Position numbers and translations under genes: made by a program
Origin: JAHRAW01 sp028066695
GTDB taxonomy: Bacteria > Pseudomonadota > Gammaproteobacteria > Arenicellales > Poriferihabitantaceae
NCBI GenBank assembly: GCA_963457535.1
Contig: OY734803.1
Location: forward strand, 1,860,001 to 1,924,000
Length of the DNA stretch: 64,000 bases
Direction: 5' to 3'
Notes under the pieces: model-generated
Databases searched by the model: none
Seen by the model: only the letters and a program-made list of their open reading frames with translations
Told to the model about the DNA's origin: nothing
In this document: piece after piece, positions 44,288-52,467 of the stretch
Layout: each line of letters begins with the position of its first letter
Position numbering within the stretch: position 1 is the stretch's first letter

Positions 44288-47200
44288 ACAAACCGGAGGC
44301 CGCGGAAAAGCAAGACGGCGGGGGAAAGCAGTGGGAGTTTTGGATAGACCGCGGCGGCACTTTCACCGACGTGGTCGCGCGCCGCCCGGACGGCGGCGTG
44401 GTCACGCACAAATTGCTGTCGGAAAATCCGCGCTACCGCGACGCGGCGATTCAGGGAATCGCGGACATTTTAAATTCGGCCGGGCACGACATCGCCGCCG
44501 ACGCGCCGCTGCCGAGCGGCGACATCGCCGCGGTCAAGATGGGCACCACGGTGGCGACCAACGCGCTGCTGGAGCGGCGCGGCGAGCGCACGCTGCTGGT
44601 GATCACGCGCGGGTTCGCAGACGCGCTGCGCATCGGCTACCAAAACCGCCCGGACTTGTTCGCGCTGAACATTGAGAAACCGCAAATGCTGTTTGACGCG
44701 GTGCTGGAAATAGACGAGCGCGTCAGCGCGTCCGGCGAAATTCTGGCGCCATTGGACGCGGAGGCGGCGCGGCGCGGCTTGGAAAAATTTCACCGCGACG
44801 GTTTTAACAGCGCGGCCATCGTGCTGATGCACGGCTACCGCCACCGCGAACACGAACAACAACTTGCCGAAATCGCGCGCGCCGCCGGTTTTGAACAGGT
44901 GTCGGTAAGTCATGTGGTCAGCCCGCTGATGAAACTGGTTTCGCGCGGCGACACCACCGTGGTGGACGCGTATCTGTCGCCGATTTTGCGCCGCTATGTC
45001 GGGCGGATCGCGGCCGCCGCGCCGGGTCTGAAAGAGAAGCGCGGCCGGCTGCAGTTCATGCGCTCCGGAGGCGGGCTGGCCGACGCCGATTTTTTTCAGG
45101 GCAAGGACGCGGTGCTGTCGGGGCCGGCCGGCGGCGTGGTCGGCATGGCGCGCGTGTCGCAGGCGGCCGGGTTTGACAGAGTCATCGGCTTTGACATGGG
45201 CGGCACCTCCACCGATGTCAGCCATTACGACGGCGCCGACTTTGAGCGCGTGTTTGAAACCGAAGTCGCCGGCGTGCGGCTGCGCGCGCCGATGCTTTTG
45301 ATTCACACCGTGGCCGCCGGCGGCGGCTCGCTGCTGCATTTTGACGGCGCGCGTTACCGCGTCGGTCCCGACTCGGCCGGCGCGAACCCGGGCCCGGTTT
45401 GCTACCGCGGCGGCGGACCGCTCGCCATCACCGACTGCAATGTCATGCTCGGAAAATTGCAGCCGGATTTGTTCCCGCAGGTTTTCGGCGGCGGCGCCGA
45501 CATGCCGCTGGACCGCGGCGCGGTGGAGCGCGCGTTCGCCGAACTCGCGGCGCGCATTCAAAAAGAAAGCGGGGACGCGCGCGCGCCGGAAGCGGTCGCC
45601 GCCGGCTTTTTGGAAATCGCCGTGGAAAACATGGCGAACGCGATAAAAAAAATCTCGGTGCAGCGCGGCTACGATGTAACCGAATACACATTGTGCTGCT
45701 TCGGCGGCGCCGGCGGGCAGCACGCGTGCTTGGTCGCAGACGCGCTGGGCATGAAGCGCATTCTGGTGCACCCGTTCGCCGGCGTGTTGTCGGCGTATGG
45801 AATGGGCCTGGCCGACAGCGTGGTGGAGCGGCAGGAGGCGGTGGAGGCGGCGTTTAATGCCGGCGTTTTGGATGCATTGCGCGCGCGCTTGGACGCGTTG
45901 GCGCGCGACGGCGCCGAAGAATTGCGCGCGCAGGGCGGAGACGCGGCGAAGTTCGCGACGCGCCGTCTGCTGCATCTTCGCTACCGCGGCTCCGACACCG
46001 CGCTGGCGGTCGCGCACGGAAACTTTGATGAAGTGATGCGCGAATTTGAGCGGCTGCACGCGATGCGCTTCGGTTTTGTCTCGCGCGAAAAAGAATTGGT
46101 GGTGGAGTCGCTGGAAGTGCGCGTCATTTCCCCGGCAAAACCCGCGCGCATTGAGGGCGGCGCGCGTTCCGGCGACGGCGAACCGCATGCGCGCCGCCGC
46201 TGCTACATGGAGGGCGGCTGGCGCGACTGCCCGTTTTATTTTCGCGGCGCGCTGCGCGAAGATGCGCCGCTTGACGGACCCGCGGTCATTTTGGATCCGA
46301 CCAGCGTCATCGTGGTGGAGCCGGGCTGGCGCGCGCGCCTGACCGCGGACAACGATTTATTGCTGGAGCGCGCCGCTGAAAAAAAACGCGCGCGCGCCGC
46401 CGGCGCGGACGCCGACCCGGTGCAGTTGGAAATTTTTAACAACCTTTTCATGTCGGTCGCCGAGCAGATGGGGACGGTGCTGGAGAACACCGCGTCTTCG
46501 GTCAACATCAAAGAGCGGCTGGATTTTTCCTGCGCGATTTTTGACGCGCGCGGCGCGCTGGTCGCCAACGCGCCGCACATGCCGGTGCACCTCGGCTCCA
46601 TGAGCGAGAGCATCAAGACCGTCATCCGCGAGCGCGCCGGGAAGATTCGCGACGGAGACGCGTATATTTTGAACGCGCCCTACAACGGCGGCACGCATCT
46701 TCCGGATGTGACCATCATCAAACCGGTGTTCGCCGGCGGCGGACTTTCCGGCGCAGGGGCCGGCGCAAAAGTCGGGGAACTTTTGTTTTACGCGGCCTCG
46801 CGCGGCCACCACGCCGACATCGGCGGCAAAACCCCCGGCTCGGCGCCGGCCGATTCGCGCAGCATTGAAGAGGAGGGCGTGGTCATTGACAACTTTTTGC
46901 TGGTGGAAAACGGAAATTTCCGCGAGCGCGAAATTCTGGAATTGCTCGGCGCCGGGCGCTGGCCGGCGCGCAACCCGCAAATAAACATCGCCGACTTCAA
47001 GGCGCAACTCGCGGCCTGCGAAAAAGGCGCGCGCGAATTGCGCGCGATGGCCGCGCATTACGGCGCGGCGACCGTGCATGCCTACATGCGGCATGTGCAG
47101 GACAACGCCGAGGAGTCGGTGCGGCGCGTGCTCGGCGCGCTGCGCGACGGAAGTTTCACCTGCGAAATGGACGACGGCGCGCGCATTTGCGTCGCGTTGC

Positions 47201-48000
47201 GCGTGGATCGCGCCGCGCGCCGCGCGGTGGTGGATTTCACCGGCACCAGCGCGCAGCATCCCGGCAACTTCAACGCGCCGTCGGCGGTGGTGCGCGCCGC
47301 GGTGCTGTATGTGTTTCGCTGCCTGGTGGATGACAACATTCCGCTGAACGAGGGCTGCCTGAAGCCGATGGAGATCGTCATTCCGCCGGGCTCCATGATC
47401 AGCCCGCGCCACCCGGCCGCGGTCATCGCCGGCAATGTGGAAACCTCGCAGTGCCTGGTGGACGCGCTGCTCGGCGCGCTGCAGGCCGCGGCCGCCTCGC
47501 AGGGCACGATGAACAACTTCATCTGGGGCAACGACGAGTTTCAGTATTACGAAACGATTTGCGGCGGCGCCGGCGCGACCGCCGGCGCGCGCGGCGCCGA
47601 CGCGGTGCATTCGCACATGACCAACTCGCGCCTGACCGATCCGGAGGTTTTGGAGTGGCGCTTTCCGGTGCTGCTGGAATCTTTTTCCATCCGCAAAAAC
47701 TCCGGCGGCCGCGGCCGCCATCGCGGCGGCGACGGCGCGGTGCGGCGCGTCCGTTTTTTGCGGCGCATGACCGCCAACATCATCTCCGGCCGCCGCCGCA
47801 TTCCGCCGTATGGCATGCAGGGCGGCGAGGCCGGCGCGCCCGGGCGCAACCGCGTGGAGCGCGCCGACGGAAGCGCGGTGGAAGTGCCGGGAGTCGCGCA
47901 GGTGGAATTGCATCCGGGCGACGTGTTCGTGATAGAAACCCCGGGCGGCGGCGGCTACGGCGCAACTACAAACGCAGACCGGAAAACCAGTCGGTCTTGA
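44284..48000 (+). CDS. oplAH: ATP-dependent 5-oxoprolinase (HyuA-HyuB fusion)
   Basis: Hydrolyses 5-oxoproline to glutamate with ATP. The 1238-aa single chain joins an N-terminal hydantoinase A half (FWIDRGGTFTDVVARRPDG at the start, FDMGGTSTDVSHYDG near residue 303) and a C-terminal hydantoinase B half from about residue 715 (ENTASSVNIKERLDFSCAIF, then DVTIIKPVF). The fused architecture is that of eukaryote-type and many bacterial oxoprolinases; related hydantoinases or acetone carboxylases remain possible substrates. GTG start overlapping the sulfotransferase stop. The 3' end overlaps the convergent NYN gene by 35 bases. Confidence 0.9.
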   Translation: MNKPEAAEKQDGGGKQWEFWIDRGGTFTDVVARRPDGGVVTHKLLSENPRYRDAAIQGIADILNSAGHDIAADAPLPSGDIAAVKMGTTVATNALLERRGERTLLVITRGFADALRIGYQNRPDLFALNIEKPQMLFDAVLEIDERVSASGEILAPLDAEAARRGLEKFHRDGFNSAAIVLMHGYRHREHEQQLAEIARAAGFEQVSVSHVVSPLMKLVSRGDTTVVDAYLSPILRRYVGRIAAAAPGLKEKRGRLQFMRSGGGLADADFFQGKDAVLSGPAGGVVGMARVSQAAGFDRVIGFDMGGTSTDVSHYDGADFERVFETEVAGVRLRAPMLLIHTVAAGGGSLLHFDGARYRVGPDSAGANPGPVCYRGGGPLAITDCNVMLGKLQPDLFPQVFGGGADMPLDRGAVERAFAELAARIQKESGDARAPEAVAAGFLEIAVENMANAIKKISVQRGYDVTEYTLCCFGGAGGQHACLVADALGMKRILVHPFAGVLSAYGMGLADSVVERQEAVEAAFNAGVLDALRARLDALARDGAEELRAQGGDAAKFATRRLLHLRYRGSDTALAVAHGNFDEVMREFERLHAMRFGFVSREKELVVESLEVRVISPAKPARIEGGARSGDGEPHARRRCYMEGGWRDCPFYFRGALREDAPLDGPAVILDPTSVIVVEPGWRARLTADNDLLLERAAEKKRARAAGADADPVQLEIFNNLFMSVAEQMGTVLENTASSVNIKERLDFSCAIFDARGALVANAPHMPVHLGSMSESIKTVIRERAGKIRDGDAYILNAPYNGGTHLPDVTIIKPVFAGGGLSGAGAGAKVGELLFYAASRGHHADIGGKTPGSAPADSRSIEEEGVVIDNFLLVENGNFREREILELLGAGRWPARNPQINIADFKAQLAACEKGARELRAMAAHYGAATVHAYMRHVQDNAEESVRRVLGALRDGSFTCEMDDGARICVALRVDRAARRAVVDFTGTSAQHPGNFNAPSAVVRAAVLYVFRCLVDDNIPLNEGCLKPMEIVIPPGSMISPRHPAAVIAGNVETSQCLVDALLGALQAAAASQGTMNNFIWGNDEFQYYETICGGAGATAGARGADAVHSHMTNSRLTDPEVLEWRFPVLLESFSIRKNSGGRGRHRGGDGAVRRVRFLRRMTANIISGRRRIPPYGMQGGEAGAPGRNRVERADGSAVEVPGVAQVELHPGDVFVIETPGGGGYGATTNADRKTSRS

Positions 48001-48616
48001 GGCGAATGAAATTGTCGGCCGCGGCGGCGAGTTGCGCGCTTTGCCCCGGGCCGGCGGCGAAAACCAGTTTTCCCCGGCTTCTCGCCTCGTCCAGCGCGGG
48101 AACGAAATCGCTGTCGGCCGACAGCAGATAGGCGGCGTCGTATTCGCCGCGGTGCGCCATGCCGATCAGGTCCGCGGTGATGCGGGTGTCCACTTGTTTT
48201 TCTATGTAATACGGAAGGGGCATGCGGCACAGGCGCGCGATTTCCTCCGCCGCGCGCTCGGAGAGCGATGCGCGCTCCTCGGCGAGCAGATGCCGCAGGG
48301 TTTCCACCGCCGGGTTTTTGTTCGGAGGCATGTAATTCCGCACGACGCGGCCGAGGAAAACTTGCACGCCCTGCGCGCGCAATTCGCGCAAAAACTCCCG
48401 CTGGCGGACCGTGTGCGGGTGATTGCGCTGTCCGGGCATGCGCGGAAGCGCGCCGACATAGTAGTGAATTGCGCGCACTTCGCGGTGTTCCGCGAGTTTC
48501 CGCGCGACTTTTTGATAGTCCAGCCGGTCGCTGCGCACGCCGATTTTTTTCAGCGCGTGATACCAGTTGCTGCCGTCTATGAAGAAAACCGCGCGGACGG
48601 GAAGAGTGGAGGGCAT
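47966..48616 (-). CDS. NYN-domain (LabA/DUF88-like) putative ribonuclease
   Basis: The 216-aa protein has the PIN-like NYN acidic core: AVFFIDGSNWYHAL at the N-terminus, VDTRITADLIGMA near residue 142 and LLSADSDFVPALDEARSRGK near 165. Such proteins are usually metal-dependent RNases. A Shine-Dalgarno AAGGA lies about 10 bases before the ATG. A strong terminator ends 27 bases upstream of the start, so expression may be controlled by read-through. Confidence 0.85.
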   Translation of the reverse strand: MPSTLPVRAVFFIDGSNWYHALKKIGVRSDRLDYQKVARKLAEHREVRAIHYYVGALPRMPGQRNHPHTVRQREFLRELRAQGVQVFLGRVVRNYMPPNKNPAVETLRHLLAEERASLSERAAEEIARLCRMPLPYYIEKQVDTRITADLIGMAHRGEYDAAYLLSADSDFVPALDEARSRGKLVFAAGPGQSAQLAAAADNFIRLKTDWFSGLRL

Positions 48617-48643
48617 GGGAGAGTCCTTCTCGGAGTTGATCCT

Positions 48644-48688
48644 AAAAAAAGAAAAACCCCCGGGGCGCCTTGCGGCATCGTCCGGGGG
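48644..48688 (-). terminator. strong intrinsic terminator in the NYN gene leader
   Basis: On the minus strand CCCCCGG pairs with CCGGGGG and encloses an inner GCC-GCAA-GGC tetraloop hairpin, followed directly by TTTTTCTTTTTTT. It lies between any upstream promoter and the NYN start, the classic place for an attenuator. Alternatively it ends a small RNA that is encoded at about 48690-48830. Confidence 0.75.
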
Positions 48689-48830
48689 GTGGTTAGACTT
48701 TCAAAGGCATTCGCTTGTCGGGCGTCCGAAAAAGCCAGTGCCTTGGGTTCGGCGGAGAGATTACCGAAAAACGGGCGCAGATGCAAGCATTGGCGCGATT
48801 TTTGGGTGAAGAATATTCACCGTATTGTTG
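48689..48830 (-). ncRNA. candidate structured leader or small RNA
   Basis: This stretch, within the only gap longer than 300 bases (48617-48952), has no good gene. On the minus strand it can fold CCGAA...TTCGG (48752-48748 with 48730-48726) around a smaller AAGG/CTTT stem, and it ends at the terminator. It also contains a 9-codon ORF (48790-48761, MLASAPVFR) without a ribosome binding site. It does not match any riboswitch or housekeeping RNA I recognise. Confidence 0.4.
48806..48822. promoter_or_regulatory. 17-base inverted repeat in the NYN/RidA gap
   Basis: GGTGAA and TTCACC flank a 5-base GAATA spacer in an AT-rich patch between the divergent NYN and RidA genes. It could be an operator for either gene. 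AATATTC occurs again about 18 bases further on. Confidence 0.3.
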
Positions 48831-48952
48831 AGCAAATATTCATCATAAAGACGCGATAGCCGGGCGCGCCCGAGCGTTCCGCGCCGGAATTTCGCGCCCA
48901 TTGCAGATTACGGCGTATTATGGCAAGACTTATATCGCGAAACCAAAACCCA

Positions 48953-49339
48953 ATGCAGCGCAAACTCATTTCCAGCGGTTCCGACTTTGAGGAAAAGATC
49001 GGCTATTCGCGCGCGGTCGCGGACGGCGACTATGTGTTCGTCGCCGGCACCACCGGCTACGACTACCGCGCGATGACCATTTCCGATGATGTGGTCGCGC
49101 AGGCCGAGCAGTGCCTGCGAAACATCGGCGAGGCGCTCGCCGAAGCCGGCAGCGGTTTTGACCGGGTGGTGCGGGTCAATTACATCTTCGCCGAGCGCGA
49201 GGATTTTCCGCGCTGCTGGCATGTGTTCCGAAAATATTTCGGCGAATCGCGGCCCGCGTCCACGATGCTGGTCGCCGGTCTCGCCGATGAAAAAATGAAA
49301 GTGGAGATAGAGGTAACCGCGCGCGCCGGACGCGCATAG
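48953..49339 (+). CDS. RidA/YjgF-family protein
   Basis: The 128-aa product is a Rid-family trimeric imine/enamine deaminase-like protein. It has SRAVADGDYVFVAGTTGYD, ALAEAGSGFDRVVRVNYI and ASTMLVAGLADEKMKVEIEV, with the last region matching the family signature area. The active-site Arg of true RidA (usually in the R-x-A/x-V segment) is not clearly in place, so it may be a RidA subgroup. The ATG at 48953 gives the usual N-terminus; one at 48920 adds eleven residues. Confidence 0.85.
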   Translation: MQRKLISSGSDFEEKIGYSRAVADGDYVFVAGTTGYDYRAMTISDDVVAQAEQCLRNIGEALAEAGSGFDRVVRVNYIFAEREDFPRCWHVFRKYFGESRPASTMLVAGLADEKMKVEIEVTARAGRA

Positions 49340-49349
49340 GCGGCCGCGG

Positions 49350-51140
49350 TTATTCCTCCTCGCGCGCGCTTTTGCCGCGGTCGTCGGCGGCGAAGGTTTC
49401 TTCCAGCGTGCCGCGCGCGCTGCGCGCAATGGAGATCAGCGCCTTTTCGTCGTGGCGCACCGAGACCTGCCGGTTCAGCGTTTCAATGTCAAATTCGCGG
49501 AACTTTTCCTTCAGGCGGCGCGCGCGCCATTCGCTGAAGCCGAGTTCTATCAGCACATCCTCCGCCATCTCCAGCGCCGATGCAAAAGTCTCGCGGGAAT
49601 AGCCGTCCACTTGGTGGTCGATGAGATGCATGGCGTGGCCGCGGTCGTATGCGCGCGCGAAAATTTTCGCCTCGGGAAATTCGCGGCGCAGCAAATCAAT
49701 GGACTGGTTGATCTCCTCGGCGTCCTCCAGCGACAGCACGATGAGTTTGGCGCGGTCGGCGCCGGCCGAGTGCAGCACATTGAGCCGCAACGCGTCTCCG
49801 TAATACGACTTGTAGCCGAAGCGGCGCACGCGCTCCAGTTGCTCCGGGTCGTTGTCAATGATGGTCGGCATGATTTTGTTCGCCATCAGCATGCGCCCGA
49901 TCACCTGGCCGAAGCGCCCGAAGCCGATGATGATCACCGGGCTTTCCGCGTCGTCCAGCCCGTCGGCGGCCGGCGCGTCCTGCGGAAAGAAGCGCGGCTC
50001 TATCCACTTTTCATTAATGAACAGCAACAGCGGCGTAACCGCCATGGAAAGCGCCACCGCCAAAATCAGTTGGTTTGCCGCGTCGGCCTCCATCATGCCG
50101 CCGGCGAGCGCGAAGCCGAACACCACGAAGCCGAACTCGCCGCCCTGCGCCAGCACCAGCGCAAACATTCCGCGCTGCCGCGCCCGAATGCCGGAGAGCG
50201 CGGCGATGACGCACAGCACCACGCCCTTCAGCGCGAGCAGCCCGAGCGTCAGCGCGGCGATGGGCAGCGGGTGCTCGCGCAGTAGCCCGAAATCCACCGA
50301 CATGCCGACCGAGATGAAGAACAGGCCGAGCAGCAGCCCCTTGAACGGCTCTATGTCGGATTCAATGACATGGCGGTATTCGGAGTCGGCCATGATCACG
50401 CCGGCGAGAAACGCGCCGAGCGCCATGGATACGCCGAGCATGTCCATGAGCGCGGCGATGCCGGCGACCAGCAGCAGCGACAGCGCGGTGAACACGTCGT
50501 GCAGCCGCGTGGAGGCGACGAAAAAGAACACATAGCGCAGCAGAAAATGGCAGGCGGTGAAAGTGCCGGCGATGGCGGCGAGCAGGCCGAGCACCGAATA
50601 CAAACTGACGCCGTCCAAGTGCGCGCCGCCGATCAGCGGAACGAGCGCGAGGATGGGCACCACCGCGATGTCCTGAAACAGCAGAATGGAAAATGCGGTG
50701 CGCCCCATCTGCCCGGACAGCAGGTTTTTTTCGCGCAGGATTTGCAGCGCGACCGCGGTGGAGGAGAGCGCCAGCCCGAGCCCGGCGATCAGCGCGATGC
50801 GCCAGTTCGCGCCGAGCAACATGCCGGCCGCGCAAATCAGCGCGGCGGTGACCAGCACCTGCATGCCGCCGATGCCGAAGATGGCGCGGCGCATCGGCCA
50901 CAACTTGCGCGGCGCGAGTTCCAGCCCTATCAGGAACAGCAGCAGCACCACGCCGATTTCGGAGAAGTGCAGGATGTCGCTGACATTTTTGATCAGCCCG
51001 AGCCCCCACGGCCCGATGCAAATCCCGGCGACCAGATAGCCGAGCACCGAGCCGAGCCCGATGCGCGCGAACAGCGGCACCACGATGACCGCGGCCGACA
51101 AAAACACCAGAAAGTTGAACAGTAAGCCGGAGCCGTGCAT
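49350..51140 (-). CDS. KefB/KefC-type monovalent cation:proton antiporter
   Basis: CPA2-family membrane transporter of 596 aa. About twelve helices fill residues 1-385, including FLIGLELAPRKLW and FAVVLAQGGEFGF-like segments (here FALVLAQGGEFGFVVFGFAL). A TrkA-N/RCK domain follows, with the nucleotide loop VIIIGFGRFGQVIGRML near residue 408. Typical function is K+ efflux coupled to H+ entry, with the RCK domain sensing NAD(H) or glutathione adducts. It is convergent with the RidA gene, 10 bases away. Confidence 0.9.
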   Translation of the reverse strand: MHGSGLLFNFLVFLSAAVIVVPLFARIGLGSVLGYLVAGICIGPWGLGLIKNVSDILHFSEIGVVLLLFLIGLELAPRKLWPMRRAIFGIGGMQVLVTAALICAAGMLLGANWRIALIAGLGLALSSTAVALQILREKNLLSGQMGRTAFSILLFQDIAVVPILALVPLIGGAHLDGVSLYSVLGLLAAIAGTFTACHFLLRYVFFFVASTRLHDVFTALSLLLVAGIAALMDMLGVSMALGAFLAGVIMADSEYRHVIESDIEPFKGLLLGLFFISVGMSVDFGLLREHPLPIAALTLGLLALKGVVLCVIAALSGIRARQRGMFALVLAQGGEFGFVVFGFALAGGMMEADAANQLILAVALSMAVTPLLLFINEKWIEPRFFPQDAPAADGLDDAESPVIIIGFGRFGQVIGRMLMANKIMPTIIDNDPEQLERVRRFGYKSYYGDALRLNVLHSAGADRAKLIVLSLEDAEEINQSIDLLRREFPEAKIFARAYDRGHAMHLIDHQVDGYSRETFASALEMAEDVLIELGFSEWRARRLKEKFREFDIETLNRQVSVRHDEKALISIARSARGTLEETFAADDRGKSAREEE

Positions 51141-51185
51141 GTCAGTTTGTTTCCGCTTTATTGGTTGCGCCGTTGCGGCGGAATT

Positions 51186-52400
51186 CTACCGCGATTTTTG
51201 CGCCGGCTGCGCGAGTTGAATTGCGCCGCAATCGGCCAATTCGCGCAGTTCGTCATCGCGGTAGCCGGCCTCGCGCAGCACTTCGGCGGTGTGCTGCGCG
51301 CGGCGCGGCGGCGGCGAAGTCAGTTTCGGGCCGTCTTCGGCGCAGTCAAACGCGGCCACCGGCAGTCTCGCGCCGCCGGCCTCGCCCGGAACGCGCTGCA
51401 GCACCGCGCGCCCGTCCAGTTGCGGGTCGGCGAGCGCCTCGGCCAGGCCGCGCACCCGCGCCGCCGGCACGCGCGCGCGGTTTAATTCTTCCTCCCATTG
51501 CTCGGCGGTTTTTGCGCGCAGCGCTTCGGCGATGCGCGGCGCGTCTTCGGCGAAGTGCGCGTCCATTTCCATCGGCGTCAACTCCGCGCGCGCCGCGCCG
51601 CGCCGCGGGTCGCCGAGCGCCTCCCACAGACTTTTCATCTGCGCGCCGCTGTATGCGCCGATCATCAGCAGGCCGTCGGCGGTCGCGTAGCAGCCGTAGC
51701 CGGCGTGGGTCGCGCTGCCGTTGCCGCTCGGCGGCGGCGGCGCGCCGGCGATCTGCATGTGCGTGATGTGCGAGGCCATCAGCATCAGCGCCGCGTCCAG
51801 CATGGAAACATCAATGCGCTGCCCGGCGCCGTCGCGGCGGCGGCGGTAGAGCGCCGCGGCCACGGCGAACGCGGCCTGCGCGCCGGTGCCGTAGTCCAGC
51901 ACCGGCGGGCCCGTTTTCAGCGGCGCGCTGTTCGCGTCCCCGGTGGACGCCATCAGGCCCGAGCAGGCCTGAATGACATTGTCGTATGCGGTGCGCGGCG
52001 CGCGCGGCCCGTTCGCGCCGAAGCCGCTGATGGAGCAGTAGATGATGTCGGCGCGCAATTCTTTGGCGCGTTCGTAGCCGAGTTCCAGTCCGGCGAGCGC
52101 GCCGCTGCGGTAGTTTTCTATCAGCACATCGGCGCCGCGCACCAGGCGGTGCAGCGCTTCGCGCCCGCGCGGCGATTTCAAGTCAATGCCGACCGCGCGC
52201 TTGTTCGCGTTTTGCGCGATGAAATCGGAAGTCATGCCGCCGTCCCCGCCGGACACGCCGGAGGCGCGCGAAATATCCGGGCTGCGCGGCGGTTCCACCT
52301 TGATCACATCGGCGCCCATCACCGCGAGTTGATACGCGCAAAAGGGGCCGGCGAGGACATGCGTCAGGTCGAGCACACGGATGTCGGCGAATGCCTGCAT
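51186..52400 (-). CDS. class III CoA-transferase (CaiB/BaiF family)
   Basis: The 404-aa protein has RVLDLTHVLAGPFCAYQLAV followed by MGADVIKVEPP at the N-terminus, NKRAVGIDLKSPRGREAL, SGFGANGP and TGPPVLDYGTGAQAA, all family III features. These enzymes move CoA between carboxylic acids; the acids used are not evident. The ATG at 52400 is 6 bases past a TATAGT box; an upstream ATG at 52445 adds 15 poorly conserved residues. Divergent from fumC. Confidence 0.9.
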   Translation of the reverse strand: MQAFADIRVLDLTHVLAGPFCAYQLAVMGADVIKVEPPRSPDISRASGVSGGDGGMTSDFIAQNANKRAVGIDLKSPRGREALHRLVRGADVLIENYRSGALAGLELGYERAKELRADIIYCSISGFGANGPRAPRTAYDNVIQACSGLMASTGDANSAPLKTGPPVLDYGTGAQAAFAVAAALYRRRRDGAGQRIDVSMLDAALMLMASHITHMQIAGAPPPPSGNGSATHAGYGCYATADGLLMIGAYSGAQMKSLWEALGDPRRGAARAELTPMEMDAHFAEDAPRIAEALRAKTAEQWEEELNRARVPAARVRGLAEALADPQLDGRAVLQRVPGEAGGARLPVAAFDCAEDGPKLTSPPPRRAQHTAEVLREAGYRDDELRELADCGAIQLAQPAQKSR

Positions 52401-52406
52401 GCCGCT

Positions 52407-52412
52407 ACTATA
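52407..52412 (-). promoter_or_regulatory. -10 box for the CoA-transferase
   Basis: TATAGT on the minus strand ends exactly 6 bases before the ATG, within an AT-rich patch. The transcript is predicted to be leaderless. No clear -35. Confidence 0.45.
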
Positions 52413-52455
52413 AATAAAATGCAAATTGTGATGCGCGGAGCGCATGGGCGGTTGT

Positions 52456-52461
52456 TATACT
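52456..52461 (+). promoter_or_regulatory. -10 box for fumC
   Basis: TATACT ends exactly 6 bases before the fumC ATG at 52468, so the start is predicted at or next to the A of the ATG. No Shine-Dalgarno is present, which supports leaderless translation. No clear -35. Confidence 0.45.
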
Positions 52462-52467
52462 CGCGGC

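Noticed and set aside
48689..48830. tRNA, tmRNA, SRP RNA or a known riboswitch in the NYN leader
   Set aside because: No cloverleaf or CCA end, no SRP loop, and none of the conserved glycine, cobalamin, FMN, TPP or SAM riboswitch cores could be matched by eye.
48032..48859. 275-codon plus-strand frame opposite the NYN gene
   Set aside because: Antisense to a gene with intact NYN motifs and running through the terminator region.
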